Assembly: GCF_000701485.1 (NCBI RefSeq)
Contig: NZ_KL370785.1
Span: forward strand, 250,957 to 314,956
Source: Mycoplasmopsis sturni DSM 22021
GTDB taxonomy: Bacteria > Bacillota_I > Bacilli_A > Mycoplasmatales > Metamycoplasmataceae
DNA: 64,000 nt
Direction of reading: 5' to 3'
The position numbers and the translations under genes are program-made. A model generated the notes under the pieces. That model worked only from the letters and a program-made list of their open reading frames with translations. It was not told the DNA's origin and ran no database searches. Positions 1 through 12,666 of this stretch are shown piece after piece; within the stretch, counting starts at the first letter, position 1, and every line of letters begins with the position of its first letter.

Positions 1-90
1 AAAATTTATATTACCGATATTTCAAATAAGTTATAAAATTTAAAGTTAATACACGCATAAAGAAAAATAAAAAAGGAATTTTAATTTTAA

Positions 91-95
91 AGGAG
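91..95 (+). promoter_or_regulatory. Shine-Dalgarno site of the giant surface protein gene
   Basis: AGGAG lies five bases before the ATG at 101 and fixes the start. A TATAAA box near 32-37 is a possible -10 element. Confidence 0.6.
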
Positions 96-100
96 AGTTT

Positions 101-3100
101 ATGAAAAAAACCAGTAAACAATCAAAAATTATTATTGGAACAATTGCTGGAGGTTCAATCATGGGAATCGCCATTGCTTTAGGAGTTGCTTACGGTAATA
201 TACCTAAATTGAAGGTTGAAAAAAATGAACCAAATTTATTCCCAAATCCTGGTCCTCAACAACAAGAAAAACCTACAGTTACTATAAAACCTCAAGATAC
301 CAACTCTAGTAAACCTAATAATCCTATAAAAATCGAAAATCCAAATATTGAAAATAATAATGATAATTCAGATAATTCAAATACTTCTGAAAATGACGAA
401 AACACTCAAGCAAAATGAGAAAAACTAAAAGCAGAAGAACTTAAGAAATTAAAAGAAATCGCCAACAATATTGTTTTTGACTACCAAAATAAAAACACTG
501 TTTACCCTGGTTCAGATACTAATAATAAACTAGAAAAAATAAAACTAGAACCTAGTTTAACAGAGCAAAATTGAATAAAAATAGGAAATCAAAAATATAA
601 AAAGAATAACGTAATCTTAGAAATTTTAGATTTCTCTAATATTAATGCAGTTAAAGGAAATGTAGTTGTTAATTTTAGATTAACCTCAGATCAAGATGGA
701 TTAAAAACCATTAATTTTGAATCTCAAAAGGAAATTTCTGGTTTTTTAAATGAAGTTGGTCGTCTAAATCAAATAATTACTCAAAATATTGGTCATATTT
801 TTCAAGATTTAGCATCAATGCAAGATAAGCAAAAATCTGCATCTATTTTTTATAATAAATTAAAAAATAAGCTTGATGATTACCTTCAAAAACAAGGTTA
901 TAATGCCATAACAAATGATTTGCACGCTGAAATTTTTAATAATTTTGGTTCAATTAAAAACATTAGCTTTAAATTACAATCAACCCTATATGCAAACCAA
1001 GTTTCAGACATAGAATGATTTGCACAAGAAATAACAGGTTTTGAAGAAGATGATAACGAAGTTGGTCGTCTTCGTGGAATTGTTGATAATTTAAGAATTT
1101 CATACCAAAACAAAGAAAATATTATCCCATATAAAACTAGAGATTTAAATTTAGATGATCTAATAATTCAAGGTAATTGACAAAAAATCAATAACCAAAG
1201 CTATGAAAATACCGAATTAAATGCCAAAATTCAAAAAATAGCCTTTAATGAAGTTGATCCAAAAAATGGAGTTATTGGAATTGAATTTGAAATTGAATCT
1301 ACTAGAAATGAATTTGAGGGAGTGACATATCAAAACCCATCAAAAAGAATTGATGGATTTAAAACAGAATTTGCAAGAGTAGATACAATCGCAAAAGAAT
1401 TAAACGAAACAATTGATTTTAATCAGTTAACAAGTAACTTAAAAAACCGTTCAGCTAAATATGCTAATTCACAACTTTTAAGCTTAATTAATGATTCATT
1501 AAAAGCTCAAAATGTAGTTGTAACTAAGTTTTCTGATAGCGTAAATAATGATGAAGGAAAAATCGAAAACATTACATTTAAATTAACATCATCAATTCAA
1601 GGTTTAAATGATGTTACTAGTGCTTGATACATTTTTAATAAATCAGCAATTGGATTTAAAAATAAACAAGATTTATATAACCAAATAAATAAAACCAAAA
1701 TTTATTTTGATTATCAAAATAAGGCAAATACAGTTGTTTATAGAATTAATGATTTAAATGAAAACGAACTATATGTCGAATCAGACAAATCTAGTGTTGT
1801 TTTAGCATCTTATGAACCAAGAGAAATAAAAAACACAAACCAATCTTGAATCCGTAATAATAATGGCTTTGAAAAAGGGAATCTAGTTGCAAATAATTTC
1901 GTCTTTTCTAATTTAAATAGCTCACTAGGAAGTGTCTCTTTATCATTTGATCTTTCTGTTAGTGACCTAGATTTTGATGATGTTTTTGTTAAAAAAACCC
2001 AAAAAATTAGCTCATTTAAAACAGAAGTTCAACGTCTTAATGATTTAGTAGGAATTATTAATAATAAATTTGAAAGCAACCCTAATTTATTTAATGAATT
2101 AATAGCCTTTACCAAAAACCGTTCAGCTAAATACGCAAACGAAAAATTAAAAGAAATATTAAGCAAATACTTAGAGTCTCTTCAAATAAATGCTCAAATT
2201 AATTCTCTTACAACTACTTTAGATAACGAAAACGGAAGCATTCATGATATTAAATTTGACTTAAAATCAACAATTGCTGGTTATGAAAATACTGTAAGCA
2301 CAATAAAAACAAATGCCCTAAGTGCAAGTGGATTTAAAACTAGAAATCAATTATTAAACCAAATTAAAACTTTACAGTTAAATTTTGACTACAAAAACAA
2401 AGAAAACATTGTCCCTTATGGTTCTGAAAGCCTAAGCATTAACAATATTAACTTAGGAAATAATTGAAAAAATAATCAAAATCAATTTGTTAAAAACCAA
2501 TTTACAATTGCTAATGTAAACTTTTCAAATTTTAATCCTCGTTTAGGAACTGTAAATGTTGAATATGTAGTACAAATTCAAGATCCTGATTTTAGAAATG
2601 TAAATTGAGCAACAAGTTCTTCAATTTCTGGATTCAAAACTGAAATGCAAAGATTAAAACAAATCAGCGATTCATTACAAAGTAACAATGTAATACGTGA
2701 TTTATTTACAAATCAAGAAAAGCAAAATACATTTGCATCTGAAATAACAAAAAATCAAATTTTAGAAAAACTAAATAAAAAACTTAAAAACCAAAGTGCT
2801 CAGATTCTTGATTCAAATTTAACTATATCGGCAAATAATGAATACGGACAAATTACCCTAACCTATCAAATTAATTCAACTAAAGCAAATCTTAGTGATC
2901 TTAAAAGTTCAATTAATGATAGAGATAATTTAATTAGTGGTTTTTTAAGTATTCCAGTTGTATTAGCAAAACTTAATTCAGAAAATATTACATTTGATTT
3001 CCAAAATAAAGAATCTATTTTACCTGAATTTAACTGGTCAACACAAATTCCTTTTGAGAAAATTTCATCATCTGATACTCAATGAATTAAGCAGGATAAT

Positions 3101-6100
3101 ACTTGAATTAATAGAACTAAAAAAATGAAGGTGAAAGATTTCCAAATAATCAATGTAGATCCAAAGCTTGGAGAGTTAAAAATTCAATACAAAATCATTT
3201 CTACCATAAATCCTTCTTTAAACATAGAAAGTTCAACCAAAACAACAACTATTGTTGGATTTAAAACTATTTACCAAGTGCTTCAATCATACGTTGAAAG
3301 CTTCCCTCAATGATCATCACTTTATTCAAAAGAAGAAAAACAAAGAAGTGCAGAGTCACAAATTACAAGCTTAGAAACAAAAATTAAGGCTTTCTTAAAA
3401 ACAAAAAATCAAAATAACCAAGATAAATACCCTAATATTGAAGTTCAAGATTTTTCTTACGATAATGCACAATTAAATAACGGAATTATAGGGAACATAA
3501 ACTTCAAGATTGCTTCCACAATAGCAGGCCTTACAGATGTTAAAGTACAAGTTCAACCACAAGAAATTAGTGGCTTTTACACTCGTGAACAAGAACGTAA
3601 TCGTTTAATGAAATTATCTAAAGAATTAAGATTTGCATATCCAAATAAAGAAAATATCGTACCTTATGAAAAAGCTTCAATTCAGGTCGATGAAATTAAA
3701 GTATCAAATTGAAATAATCAATTAGTTAATACCCAAAGAAAAGCTCAGGTAGAAAATATCACCATAACTGAAGCTGACCCAATTGAAGGTGATATTAGAT
3801 TTAACTATACTTTAAAAAGTAAAAATCAAGATTTTAGTGATTTATCAATCGAAAATTATTACCAAATAAGCGGATTTAAAACTGAACAAGCAAGACTTGA
3901 TTCAATTATTAGCAGCAATGCTCTTCCTGTTTTAAAAGATTTATTTAATACAGAAGAACGTAAACAATTACCTTCATCAGCATATGCTTCACTTAAAGAT
4001 AAAATCAATGCTTGATTTACCCAACAACAACAAAATGTAGAAATTCAAGATTTAAAATTTGTTGTAAATAATAGAATTGGTGCAATTGAAAATATTTCTT
4101 ATAAGTTAAAATCAACTAAAATTCCTTCAGTTATTTCAAATAGAAGAACATCACAAATTACTATAAATGGATTTTCAAATAGTACTAACGAAAGCGCTCG
4201 TTTAAATCAAATTTCAACAAACTTTACCATAAATTACCAAGGAAAAGAAAGTATTATCCTTTATGATTCAAGTGCTATTCAACTGGACAAATTAGAAATT
4301 GAAGGTTGAGAGAAAAACCAAAGCAATGAATTTGTTAACAATAATTTACAAGCTAAATTAACCAATATTCGTTTTGGAGCAGCAAATCCTTTATCTTCTG
4401 AATTAACAGTAACTTATAATATTCAATCAACAGATCCGCAATTTAGTCAAAGTAAATTAGAAAATCAAACAAAAACAATTTATGGCTTTAAAACAGAATA
4501 TCAAAGAATTAATGAAATTACAATAAGTCTACAATCAGATTCTCAAAGTGAAGCAAATAATTGATTTAGTGCTCAGGAAAAAAATAATAATACAAATGAA
4601 GAAATTTCTAAATTACAAGAAAAAATTTCTTCTTGAATTAGTGAAAAAGCACAAAACGTTACTTTAACTGATTTAACATATTTAAATTTTGCCGACGAAG
4701 GTAAAATCAAAAATATAAGTTTTAAAATTCAATCAACAAAAGATAATTTAACAAATGTTAAATCAACAAATGCAATTAATGTTGAAGAAATTTCAGGCTT
4801 TAAAACTTCAAATTCTATTAAAGAAGAACTAAATAACACAACAATTAATTTTGACTACGATAATAAAACAAATGTTGTTCCATACTTTAGTAATAAAATG
4901 GATATAAATGGATTAAATTCTTCATTGCAAAATCAAGGATGAAATAAAAGTTCAAATGATTCAAATGTATATAATAAAAACAATATTGAATTAAGATTAT
5001 TAAATTTCAAAGATGCCTCACCTAAAGATGGAACAATAAAAATCGATTATACACTTAGTTCAACTCTTCAAAACTTCAATTCTATTTCTGTTTCTAAAAC
5101 AGCAACAATTAACGGTTTTGAAACTGAAGTATCAAGATTAAATAAACTTGTTGACAAACTTGAAAGAGAAAGAAAAATTGCTACATTAATTAATAACCAA
5201 CAAAAAATGTTACCTTCACAACTTGATAAAACTACAATTCTAAATAAATTTAATGAAAATCTAAGTAGTGAAAATGCAACTTTAAAAGAAAACAATCTAA
5301 CCATTGTTGCTAATGATAAAAATGGTACCTTGACAATTACTTATGCTTTAACTTCAAAAATACCTAATAATAATGATTACATTTATTATGAAGATATTGT
5401 TTCAAAACAAAATAATACAGATAATGTAATTCAAGGCTTCAAAACCAATTATGATATCTCTACCGAAAAATTAAACACCCAATGAAACACACAAAATATC
5501 GAAATATATTTTGAAGATAATCAATTAAAAAATACAACGACTGTTGATAATGCTTCAGTTTGAGATAAAGCAAAATATAAATATAGATCAATTTCATCAC
5601 CAATTTCCAACAATTTATCAGCTAATATTTTAGGTATTTTTGGATACGATTCTATAAATGGAAAAGTAGTTGTTGCTTATCAAATTGTTGATAACGAGGA
5701 ATCACATAGCAATGCTTCAGGTCAAAAACCAACATCTAAGACATACTTTAAAGTTATTGAAGGATTCTTGAAAGAAAAAGACCGTATTAATAGCCTATTA
5801 AGTACAACAGTTAATCAAATATCATATACAAATACAAATAAAGAAAATACATTCCCTTCAACAGTATTAAGCTCACAAATTCAAGTTGATAATAGCCAGC
5901 AAAGCACTCAATTAATAAAAATAGAAGATTTAGCTCAAAACAACCTTACTGCCAACGATGATAATGGAACATTAGCAGTTCAATATAACTATATTTCAAC
6001 CAAAACACAAGATCAATTATTTAAATTTGCACAAAATTTAAATTCAAATACATTAACTGAAAATGATTTAACTTCCTTAAGAAATCAACAACAAGAACTT

Positions 6101-8374
6101 GGGTTTACTCAACCAAATGCTAATAATTTAAGTGTAACTTCAACAAAACAATTTGATGGCTTTTTAAGTAGACCAATTTATTTACAAAGAAGAAAAAATC
6201 AATTACTTGAGCTTGAACGCAATAAAGAATATTTAAACAATAGTGAAGACTTTTACTTTGAAACTGAAATTAACAGTGCTGCAAACTTAGAATATAATAG
6301 CGCTATTACTAAATTTGAACAACTAGAAACTCAAATTAACGAGAAAAATCAACTTAAGCAAAATACTATAAACCAATATACAAATATGTACACATCACTT
6401 AATCAAAGCACAAAAGACAAAATGATTAGTGATATTCAAAATTGAAATACAACAGCAGAAAATGCAAATCAAGCATTAGAAACAATTAAAAACACCTATC
6501 AAGAGATTAATGATTTCATTAATAATAATATCCAAAGTAGCATTAACAGCCTAAATTCTGTAAAGCAAAATGAAAATATTTATGCGCATGCTTATGATGA
6601 TACTAAACAAAAATATGAACTTTTAATTGATGCACTAGATAAATATCTTAAAAACCAGTTTGTTAATATTTCAAGCATCGACGGAACTATTTGAACTGCA
6701 GATGTCGCAAAACCAAATGATACTTTATGAAGCATTGAGCAACTAAGAGAAGCAAATGAAGCAGTAAATAGATTAATTCAAAAAATGACTGAAACTACAA
6801 AAGAATATAACGATATAATGCAAAAAATTAACAGTCAAGAAAAATTAACAAACGGAGAAAAACAAGCTCTAAAAGCAAAATTAGACATTGCTAACTCAAT
6901 ATCAAGTAGAAATAAAGTAGCTTCTCTAGCCGAAGGAATAAATTACAAAAAAGGTAAATTTATTGCTGAATTTTTCACAAACAATACTGCATTTAATGAA
7001 GCACAAAAAGCTATGTTTCAAGAATACTTAAATACAATGATATGAGAAGATTCTGAAAATAGTTTAATAATTGATGAGGTCAAAAAATTAGAACCTAATG
7101 CTAAAACCAATGAACAAATTCAAATTATTGCTACTCCTTTAAATAGCGAAATGAAAAAAATAAGAAAATTAATTGAAGAATTTAAAGGAATGACAAGCAA
7201 TCAAAGTAGCAAAATTCGTTATAATATGGCTTCATCTAATTTCCAAGATGCTTTAGAAGCAACTAAAACAGCAGCTGAAAAATTAATAAATAATGAGAAT
7301 CCACAGATTTCTACTATAAAAACTTGAAATACTCAAATTTCACAACCTGAAAATAGCAACTGATCATTAGAACCAACAAAAGAATTGTCTAAATTATTTG
7401 ACAAAGCAAATGATGATTTAATAAAAAATATTGCTATTAAAATACTTATTGATGCAAATGATTTAAAACATTGAATGTCTCATGTAAACGGAAATAAACG
7501 TTTATCAGATTTAAGCATACCTGGAACACACGATAGTGCTATGTTTAGCGGAAGAGGGATTGCTTGAACGTTTGGAAGGGCATGAGCAAGAACCCAAAGT
7601 CTTTCGTTCCAAAACCAATTAAACATTGGAGTGCGTTTCTTCGATATTCGGATTAAAGATAATGATAATTTAGAAATAGGTCACGGAGCTTCTTGAGCTG
7701 ATGGAGTAAGTTTAGAAAACGTTTTAAATATAATGAAGAAATTCTTAGCTGAAAACCCTTCTGAAACAGTTATTATCAGAATGAAAGACGAAAATATGAA
7801 TGTATCGTCGATGAGCTTTGAACGTAAAGCATTTTTAAGAAACAAGATTCAAAATACACTAGATAAATTTGAACAAATACTTTGAAAAAATCCAACACCT
7901 AATGATAAAGTTTGAAATGTAGGAAATCGACAAAATCCTACGTTAAATGAACTTAGAGGTAAAGTATTTATTATGAATAACTGACATGATCAAATTTACT
8001 ATTCAAATAAATACGGTATTTACTTTTCAAGTTATTCTCAAAATAACTTTAGAATGCAAGACTTTTGAGATCTAGAAGTACAAACTAAAAAAGAAGTAAT
8101 AGTTGATCAATGAAAAGTTTGAGCAGACGAATACGAAGGCACTAAGCAAAAGATAAGCGACCCTAATAGATGAGAGGTTTTCATAAACTTTACTTCGATG
8201 TCACATAATAATAGTCAACCATGATGAACAGCAGAACAAATTAATCCTTACCTTAAAAAATATATAGATGATCACCACAGGGATATAACTAGATCTGGAA
8301 TTATGGTATTTGACTTTGTTGATAAAAGTTTAACACTCCCTGTTGTTTACTACAACATTACCGAGAATATTTAA
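101..8374 (+). CDS. Giant modular surface protein with C-terminal PI-PLC-like domain
   Basis: About 2757 aa, read continuously with TGA as Trp. Residues about 10-32 form a hydrophobic signal-anchor without a lipobox Cys, followed by a Pro/Asn-rich linker to about residue 105. From there to about residue 2040 runs a tandem series of about 100-residue modules, each marked by a GFKT-like motif; about 18 such motifs recur every 300-330 bases, alternating between a module with a DYxNKENxVPY-like start and one with GFKTExxRLN. They resemble, from memory, the mycoplasma lipoprotein-associated repeat (Lipoprotein_17). A Glu/Lys-rich helical stalk (about 2040-2460) leads to a PI-PLC X-like domain with PGTHDS (H2477, D2478), FFDIR (R2517), GHG (H2528) and NPSET. 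The 51-residue His spacing matches bacterial PI-PLC. AGGAG precedes ATG at 101. Probably surface-anchored; the substrate is unknown. Confidence 0.9.
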
Positions 8375-8392
8375 TTTATTTAAGTTTAAATT

Positions 8393-8426
8393 AAAAAACG
8401 AATAGAATATAGTCTATTCGTTTTTT
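8393..8426. terminator. Bidirectional intrinsic terminator
   Basis: A 14-bp inverted repeat (AAAAAACGAATAGA with its complement) around a 6-nt loop. A and T tracts on both sides make it usable by the surface protein gene (+) and the ABC exporter (-). Confidence 0.9.
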
Positions 8427-8428
8427 AA

Positions 8429-10384
8429 TTATGCTAATTCGGTTAATTTTTTTCAAAGATTATAATAAAAGCCTTTTTGACTAATTAATTGATCATGTGA
8501 ACCCGTTTCTATAATTTCTCCATTATTTAACACAATTATTTTACTTGCGTTTTTAATAGTACTTAAACGGTGAGCAATAATAAAACTTGTTCGATTATTC
8601 ATCAATGAATCCATTGCTTGCTGAACAAGAAATTCAGTTTTTGTATCGATATTAGAAGTAGCTTCATCTAAAATCACAACAGGAGTGTCTTGGTATGAAG
8701 CTCTAGCAATAGATAATAATTGTTTTTGCCCTTGAGAAAGCTCAGAACCGCTTTCAAGCAAGTAAGTATCATACCTATCTTGTTGATTCTCTATATAGTA
8801 AGAAATATTGGCTATATTAGCACTTCTAGCAACTAAATCATCAATAATATTGTCAGCTCCATATCCAATATTATTTTTTATAGTATCACTAAATAAATTA
8901 GTATCTTGCAAGACCATAGTTAAAGATTGGCGTAAAGATTTTTTATCAATATCTTTAATATTAATCCCATCATAATAAATATTACCTTGCTGAATTTCGT
9001 AAAAGCGATTGAGCAAATTAATAATTGTGGTCTTTCCAGCACCAGTAGGACCTACAAAAGCAATTTTTTCTCCTGGATAAGCGTGCAATGACACATTTTT
9101 AAGAATCATGTTTTGATCATTATAACCAAATCAAACATTCTTAAATTCAACTTCTCCTTTAACTAATTCATATTTAAATCCATTATTAGTTGGTATTTTT
9201 CATGCATATAAACTAAAAAGATCACTTCTTGGTTTTTCAATATATTTGTTATCAGTTTTTAAAACCTTAACCAAAGTTATTTTACCTTCATTATTTTCAA
9301 GTTGTTCATCAAAAATATCAAAGACTCTTTTAGCTCCAGCTGTTGCCATAATAATCACATTTGATTGTTGAGCCACACTGACAATAGGTCTAGTAAATGA
9401 GCGTACAAACTGAGTAAATGATACTAAAGTTCCGATACTAAGCCCAAATAATTTAATAACTTCTGGATTTTTGCTAGTAATAATGAGACCACCAATAATT
9501 GAAATTAGTGCAAAAATAACATTTCCTCAATTATAAATAATGGGGAACATTAAATTAGCAATATTGCTAGCCTTGCGTTCGCTAGTATATAATTTTTTGT
9601 TAATCTTTTGAAAACTTAAAAAAGATTCATCTTCATAATTAAAAGCTTTAATAACTTTTAGCCCAGCAAACATTTCTTCTGCAAAACCACTTAATTGTCC
9701 ATTATCAATTTGTCTCTGTTGGAAAAACTTCCCTGTCTGCTTTCCTAGAATCTTGATTATAAATAAAACAAAAGCAACCAAAAGAATTGTAATAATAGTT
9801 AAAATTCAACTAAATCAAACCATTAGAGAAAACGAAACCACAATAGTAATTAGTGCATTAATTGTAACAGGGATACTTTGGCTTAAAAATTGCCTTAAAG
9901 TATCAACATCACTAGTAAATCTTGTTAAAAGTTCACCTTTTTGTTGCTGGTCAAAATATTTAATCGGTAACCCTTGAATATGTTTATATAAATCACGTCT
10001 CATTTTAGCAATGGTAACATAAGTGATTTTAATACTAATTCATTGGTACATTAATTGTGAAAAAATCGTAATTGCAAAAAACAAAATAGCAAGAAAAACT
10101 CAAATTCAAAAATTGTTTCAATCAAAAACATCATACATGTTTTGTCCTAATTGCCGTGATTGCTCAAATGCAGGAGTTATAAAATTATCAATAACAATTT
10201 TTCCAATAAAAAGCTGATTAAAAATAGTTCCTAGATTATTCAAAAATACAAAAAAGAGAATTTGAATAAGACCTAATTTATGATTTTTTCATAGTAATTG
10301 AAAAGATCTTTTAAGAGTATTTGCTACATATTTAGCATCAGTTTTTGATCTTTTTAAATTCTGCAAATTATTTCTTTTACTCAT
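8429..10384 (-). CDS. ABC exporter subunit with canonical Walker B (heterodimer partner 2)
   Basis: 651 aa half-transporter: a six-helix membrane domain (about residues 1-400) followed by a nucleotide-binding domain. Walker A is GPTGAGKTT (445-453), Walker B VVILDEATS with the catalytic Glu, and the H-loop is IIAHRLSTI. The signature is LSQGQ instead of LSGGQ. This is the pattern of one partner of type IV heterodimeric exporters (LmrCD/BmrCD-like), where a weak signature faces the partner's degenerate site. The start overlaps the end of the upstream partner by 8 nt (ATGAGTAA), with AAGGAG just before, so translation is probably coupled. The substrate (drug, lipid or peptide) cannot be deduced. 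Confidence 0.9.
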
Positions 10385-12155
10385 CAAGGCTCCTTGAGGC
10401 TTGTTGTGATTGATAAATTGATTTGTAAAATTCATTGTTATTAAGTAATTCTACATGGGTTCCTTGTGCAATAATGCTTCCGCCTTCAATAACAATAATT
10501 TGATCCGCGTGACTAATTGAATTAACTTTTTGAGAAATAATAATTTTTGTACAATTTTGTACTTTATTTTTTAAGGTTTGCTTAATTAATAACTCTGTTT
10601 TTGCATCAAGTGCTGATGTAGAATCATCTAAAATCAAAATCTTAGGTGATTTTAATAAGCTTCGAGCTATGCATAATCTTTGTTTTTGTCCACCACTAAA
10701 ATTTGTACCACCTTGTTCAACTATTGTATCGAGTTTGTGTTCTAAATTGCGTACATAATCACCAATTCCGGCTTGATCTAATGCTTCAAAAATTTCTTGG
10801 TCAGTTAGATCTTTTTTAGCTAAAAGCATATTGCTTCTAATTGTTCCGCTAAATAAAATATTTTTTTGAAAGACAAATGAAACAGCATCTCTAAGGGAAT
10901 GGATATTATATTCTTCAACAGGCGTTTCTCCTACATATACTTTACCTTCTGTTGCTTCATAAAAACGTCCAATGAGCGAAATCAATGTGCTTTTTCCACT
11001 ACCTGTACGCCCAATTATGCCTAATGTACTTCCAAAAGGTACTTCAAGATTGATGTTGCTAAGAGAATATTCTTTATCATTATTGTATTTAAAAAAGACA
11101 TTTTTAAAATGGATCGAGCCATCAACAACTTCTTTTTTGCCATTTAAATTTTCATCAATTGAAGGGGTTTCATGAATAATTTCTGAAATTCTTTTTAAAC
11201 TTGGTCCTGCAATTACAATGGCCCCTGTTACCATAATTAAAATTAAAATCGATCCAGATACTTGTCAAATATAAGAAGTAAAAGCTACAAGATCTCCTAT
11301 TTCTATATTACCCATTAAAATAAAATTAGTTCCTTGAATTGCTAAAAAAACAATAGCAGCATAAATAATAAATGAAAAAGAAGGGGTTCCAAAAGCCACT
11401 ATCTTTTCTGCTTTTACAATAATATTGTTAAGTTTATCAATTTTGTCAGAAACTTTAGAGTATTCCAAATCTTCTGTTACATAAGATTTAATCGTTCTCA
11501 TACCTTGAAAGTTTTCTTGAATTTTTTGGTTTAAAAGATCGTAATTTTTAAACATTTTTTGATATAAAGGGAAGGCTCTAAATCAAATAATGACAAATAA
11601 AATAATTAAAGTAGGAATGAGAACCAAAAACATAAGAGATAATTGTGCATTAGTTGTAATTGAAAAAACAAGCGATAAAATTAACATAAAAGGAGCTCTA
11701 ACCAATATTCTCAATGATTGATTAAAAGCATTTGTAATATTAACCACATCGTTGTTTAAACGATTAAGCAAAGCTCCTGTTCTAAACTTATCGATATTTT
11801 CATATGAAAATTGTGTAACTTTATAATATATAGAATTACGTAAATTTTGACCATATCCAGAAGCTGCTTTTGATGAAGTAAAACTTGAAATGATCCCAAA
11901 AATTAATCCTAAAATAGCTAATAAAATTAAAATTAGCCCATTTGAAAGTACCGCATCAAAATTAGTAATTGTGCTCTTTGAAATAGGATCATATTTTGAT
12001 ATTCCATCTTTAATTAAATAATTAATAAAAAAAGGCATCAAAACATTACAAATTGTTTCTAATAAAACTAAAAAAATTGTTAAAAATATTAACTTCCGAT
12101 AACCATATGTCAATCTTCATATCACATTCTTTTCTAAGTGATTGTAATTAATCAT
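10377..12155 (-). CDS. ABC exporter subunit with degenerate catalytic site (heterodimer partner 1)
   Basis: 592 aa, first gene of the exporter pair; ATG at 12155 has GGAAAGGAG upstream. A six-helix membrane domain precedes the NBD: Walker A GRTGSGKST (382-390), a canonical FSGGQ signature, Walker B ILILDDSTS with Asp replacing the catalytic Glu, and an H-loop IISQKVNSI with Gln replacing His. Its own ATP site is therefore expected to be non-hydrolytic, while its intact signature completes the active site formed with the downstream partner. This complementary degeneracy is established for BmrCD/TM287-288-type exporters. Membrane location; substrate unknown. Confidence 0.9.
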
Positions 12156-12316
12156 AACTCTCCTTTCCTATGGTTTTATTTTTATCTTAAAACATTCCAT
12201 ATAAATATGTAAATTTTATTTATAAAGTATCATTTAATTGTGGTATATATTTCACAATTTAAAATAAAAATAAATTCTTTTAAAAATGAATTTTTTTATT
12301 TATTTATTTTTATTTA

Positions 12317-12325
12317 TGCTATAAT
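12317..12325 (+). promoter_or_regulatory. Extended -10 promoter upstream of tRNA pair (distal)
   Basis: TGCTATAAT is a perfect extended -10 element about 100 bases before tRNA-Leu. It is one of two such boxes in tandem. Confidence 0.6.
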
Positions 12326-12389
12326 AATTTTGCACCCGATAAAGATGCTAAAAAAATAAAAAAATTTTTAAAGCATTATTTAAAAAATG

Positions 12390-12398
12390 TGCTATAAT
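12390..12398 (+). promoter_or_regulatory. Extended -10 promoter of tRNA pair (proximal)
   Basis: A second TGCTATAAT lies 24 bases before the mature tRNA-Leu 5' end, giving a short 5' leader. A strong candidate for the main tRNA promoter. Confidence 0.75.
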
Positions 12399-12422
12399 AT
12401 TGTTAATCACTTTAAGTGATAT

Positions 12423-12508
12423 GCCCAGGTGGCGGAATGGTAGACGCAAGGGACTTAAAATCCCTCGGTCGTAAGACCGTGCTGGTTCAAGTCCAGTCTT
12501 GGGCACCA
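12423..12508 (+). tRNA. tRNA-Leu (UAA)
   Basis: 86 nt with encoded CCA. The acceptor stem pairs GCCCAGG with CTTGGGC, there is a long variable arm typical of tRNA-Leu, a GTTCAAGTC T-loop region, and an anticodon loop CTTAAAA giving anticodon UAA. Confidence 0.97.
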
Positions 12509-12514
12509 TGAAAT

Positions 12515-12590
12515 GCGTCCTTAGCTCAGCAGGTAGAGCAAATGGCTTTTAACCATTGGGTCAGAGGTTCGAATCCTCTAGGACGTACCA
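12515..12590 (+). tRNA. tRNA-Lys (UUU)
   Basis: 76 nt with encoded CCA, six bases after tRNA-Leu and so co-transcribed. The acceptor pairs GCGTCCT with AGGACGT (first pair G-U); the anticodon loop CTTTTAA gives anticodon UUU; the T-arm is GGTTCGAATCC. Confidence 0.97.
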
Positions 12591-12605
12591 TTTCAAGAAA
12601 TTGAC

Positions 12606-12632
12606 CAAACACTCGTAATGAGTGTTTTTTTT
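12606..12632 (+). terminator. Terminator of the tRNA pair
   Basis: AAACACTC and GAGTGTTT pair around GTAAT and are followed by a T run. Confidence 0.85.
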
Positions 12633-12654
12633 ATAATTTTAAATACTTTTTTGA

Positions 12655-12660
12655 TAAAAT
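12655..12660 (+). promoter_or_regulatory. -10 box of leaderless 12667 gene
   Basis: TAAAAT ends six bases before the ATG at 12667 and there is no Shine-Dalgarno sequence, so the transcript would start at or near the AUG. Confidence 0.5.
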
Positions 12661-12666
12661 AAACAT

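Noticed and set aside
430-6200. CRISPR-like or DNA tandem repeat
   Set aside because: Repetition is at protein level with low DNA identity and no constant 30-40 bp unit.
101-8374. Series of separate short genes
   Set aside because: All fragments are in the same frame and are separated only by TGA, which is Trp here; they form one gene.
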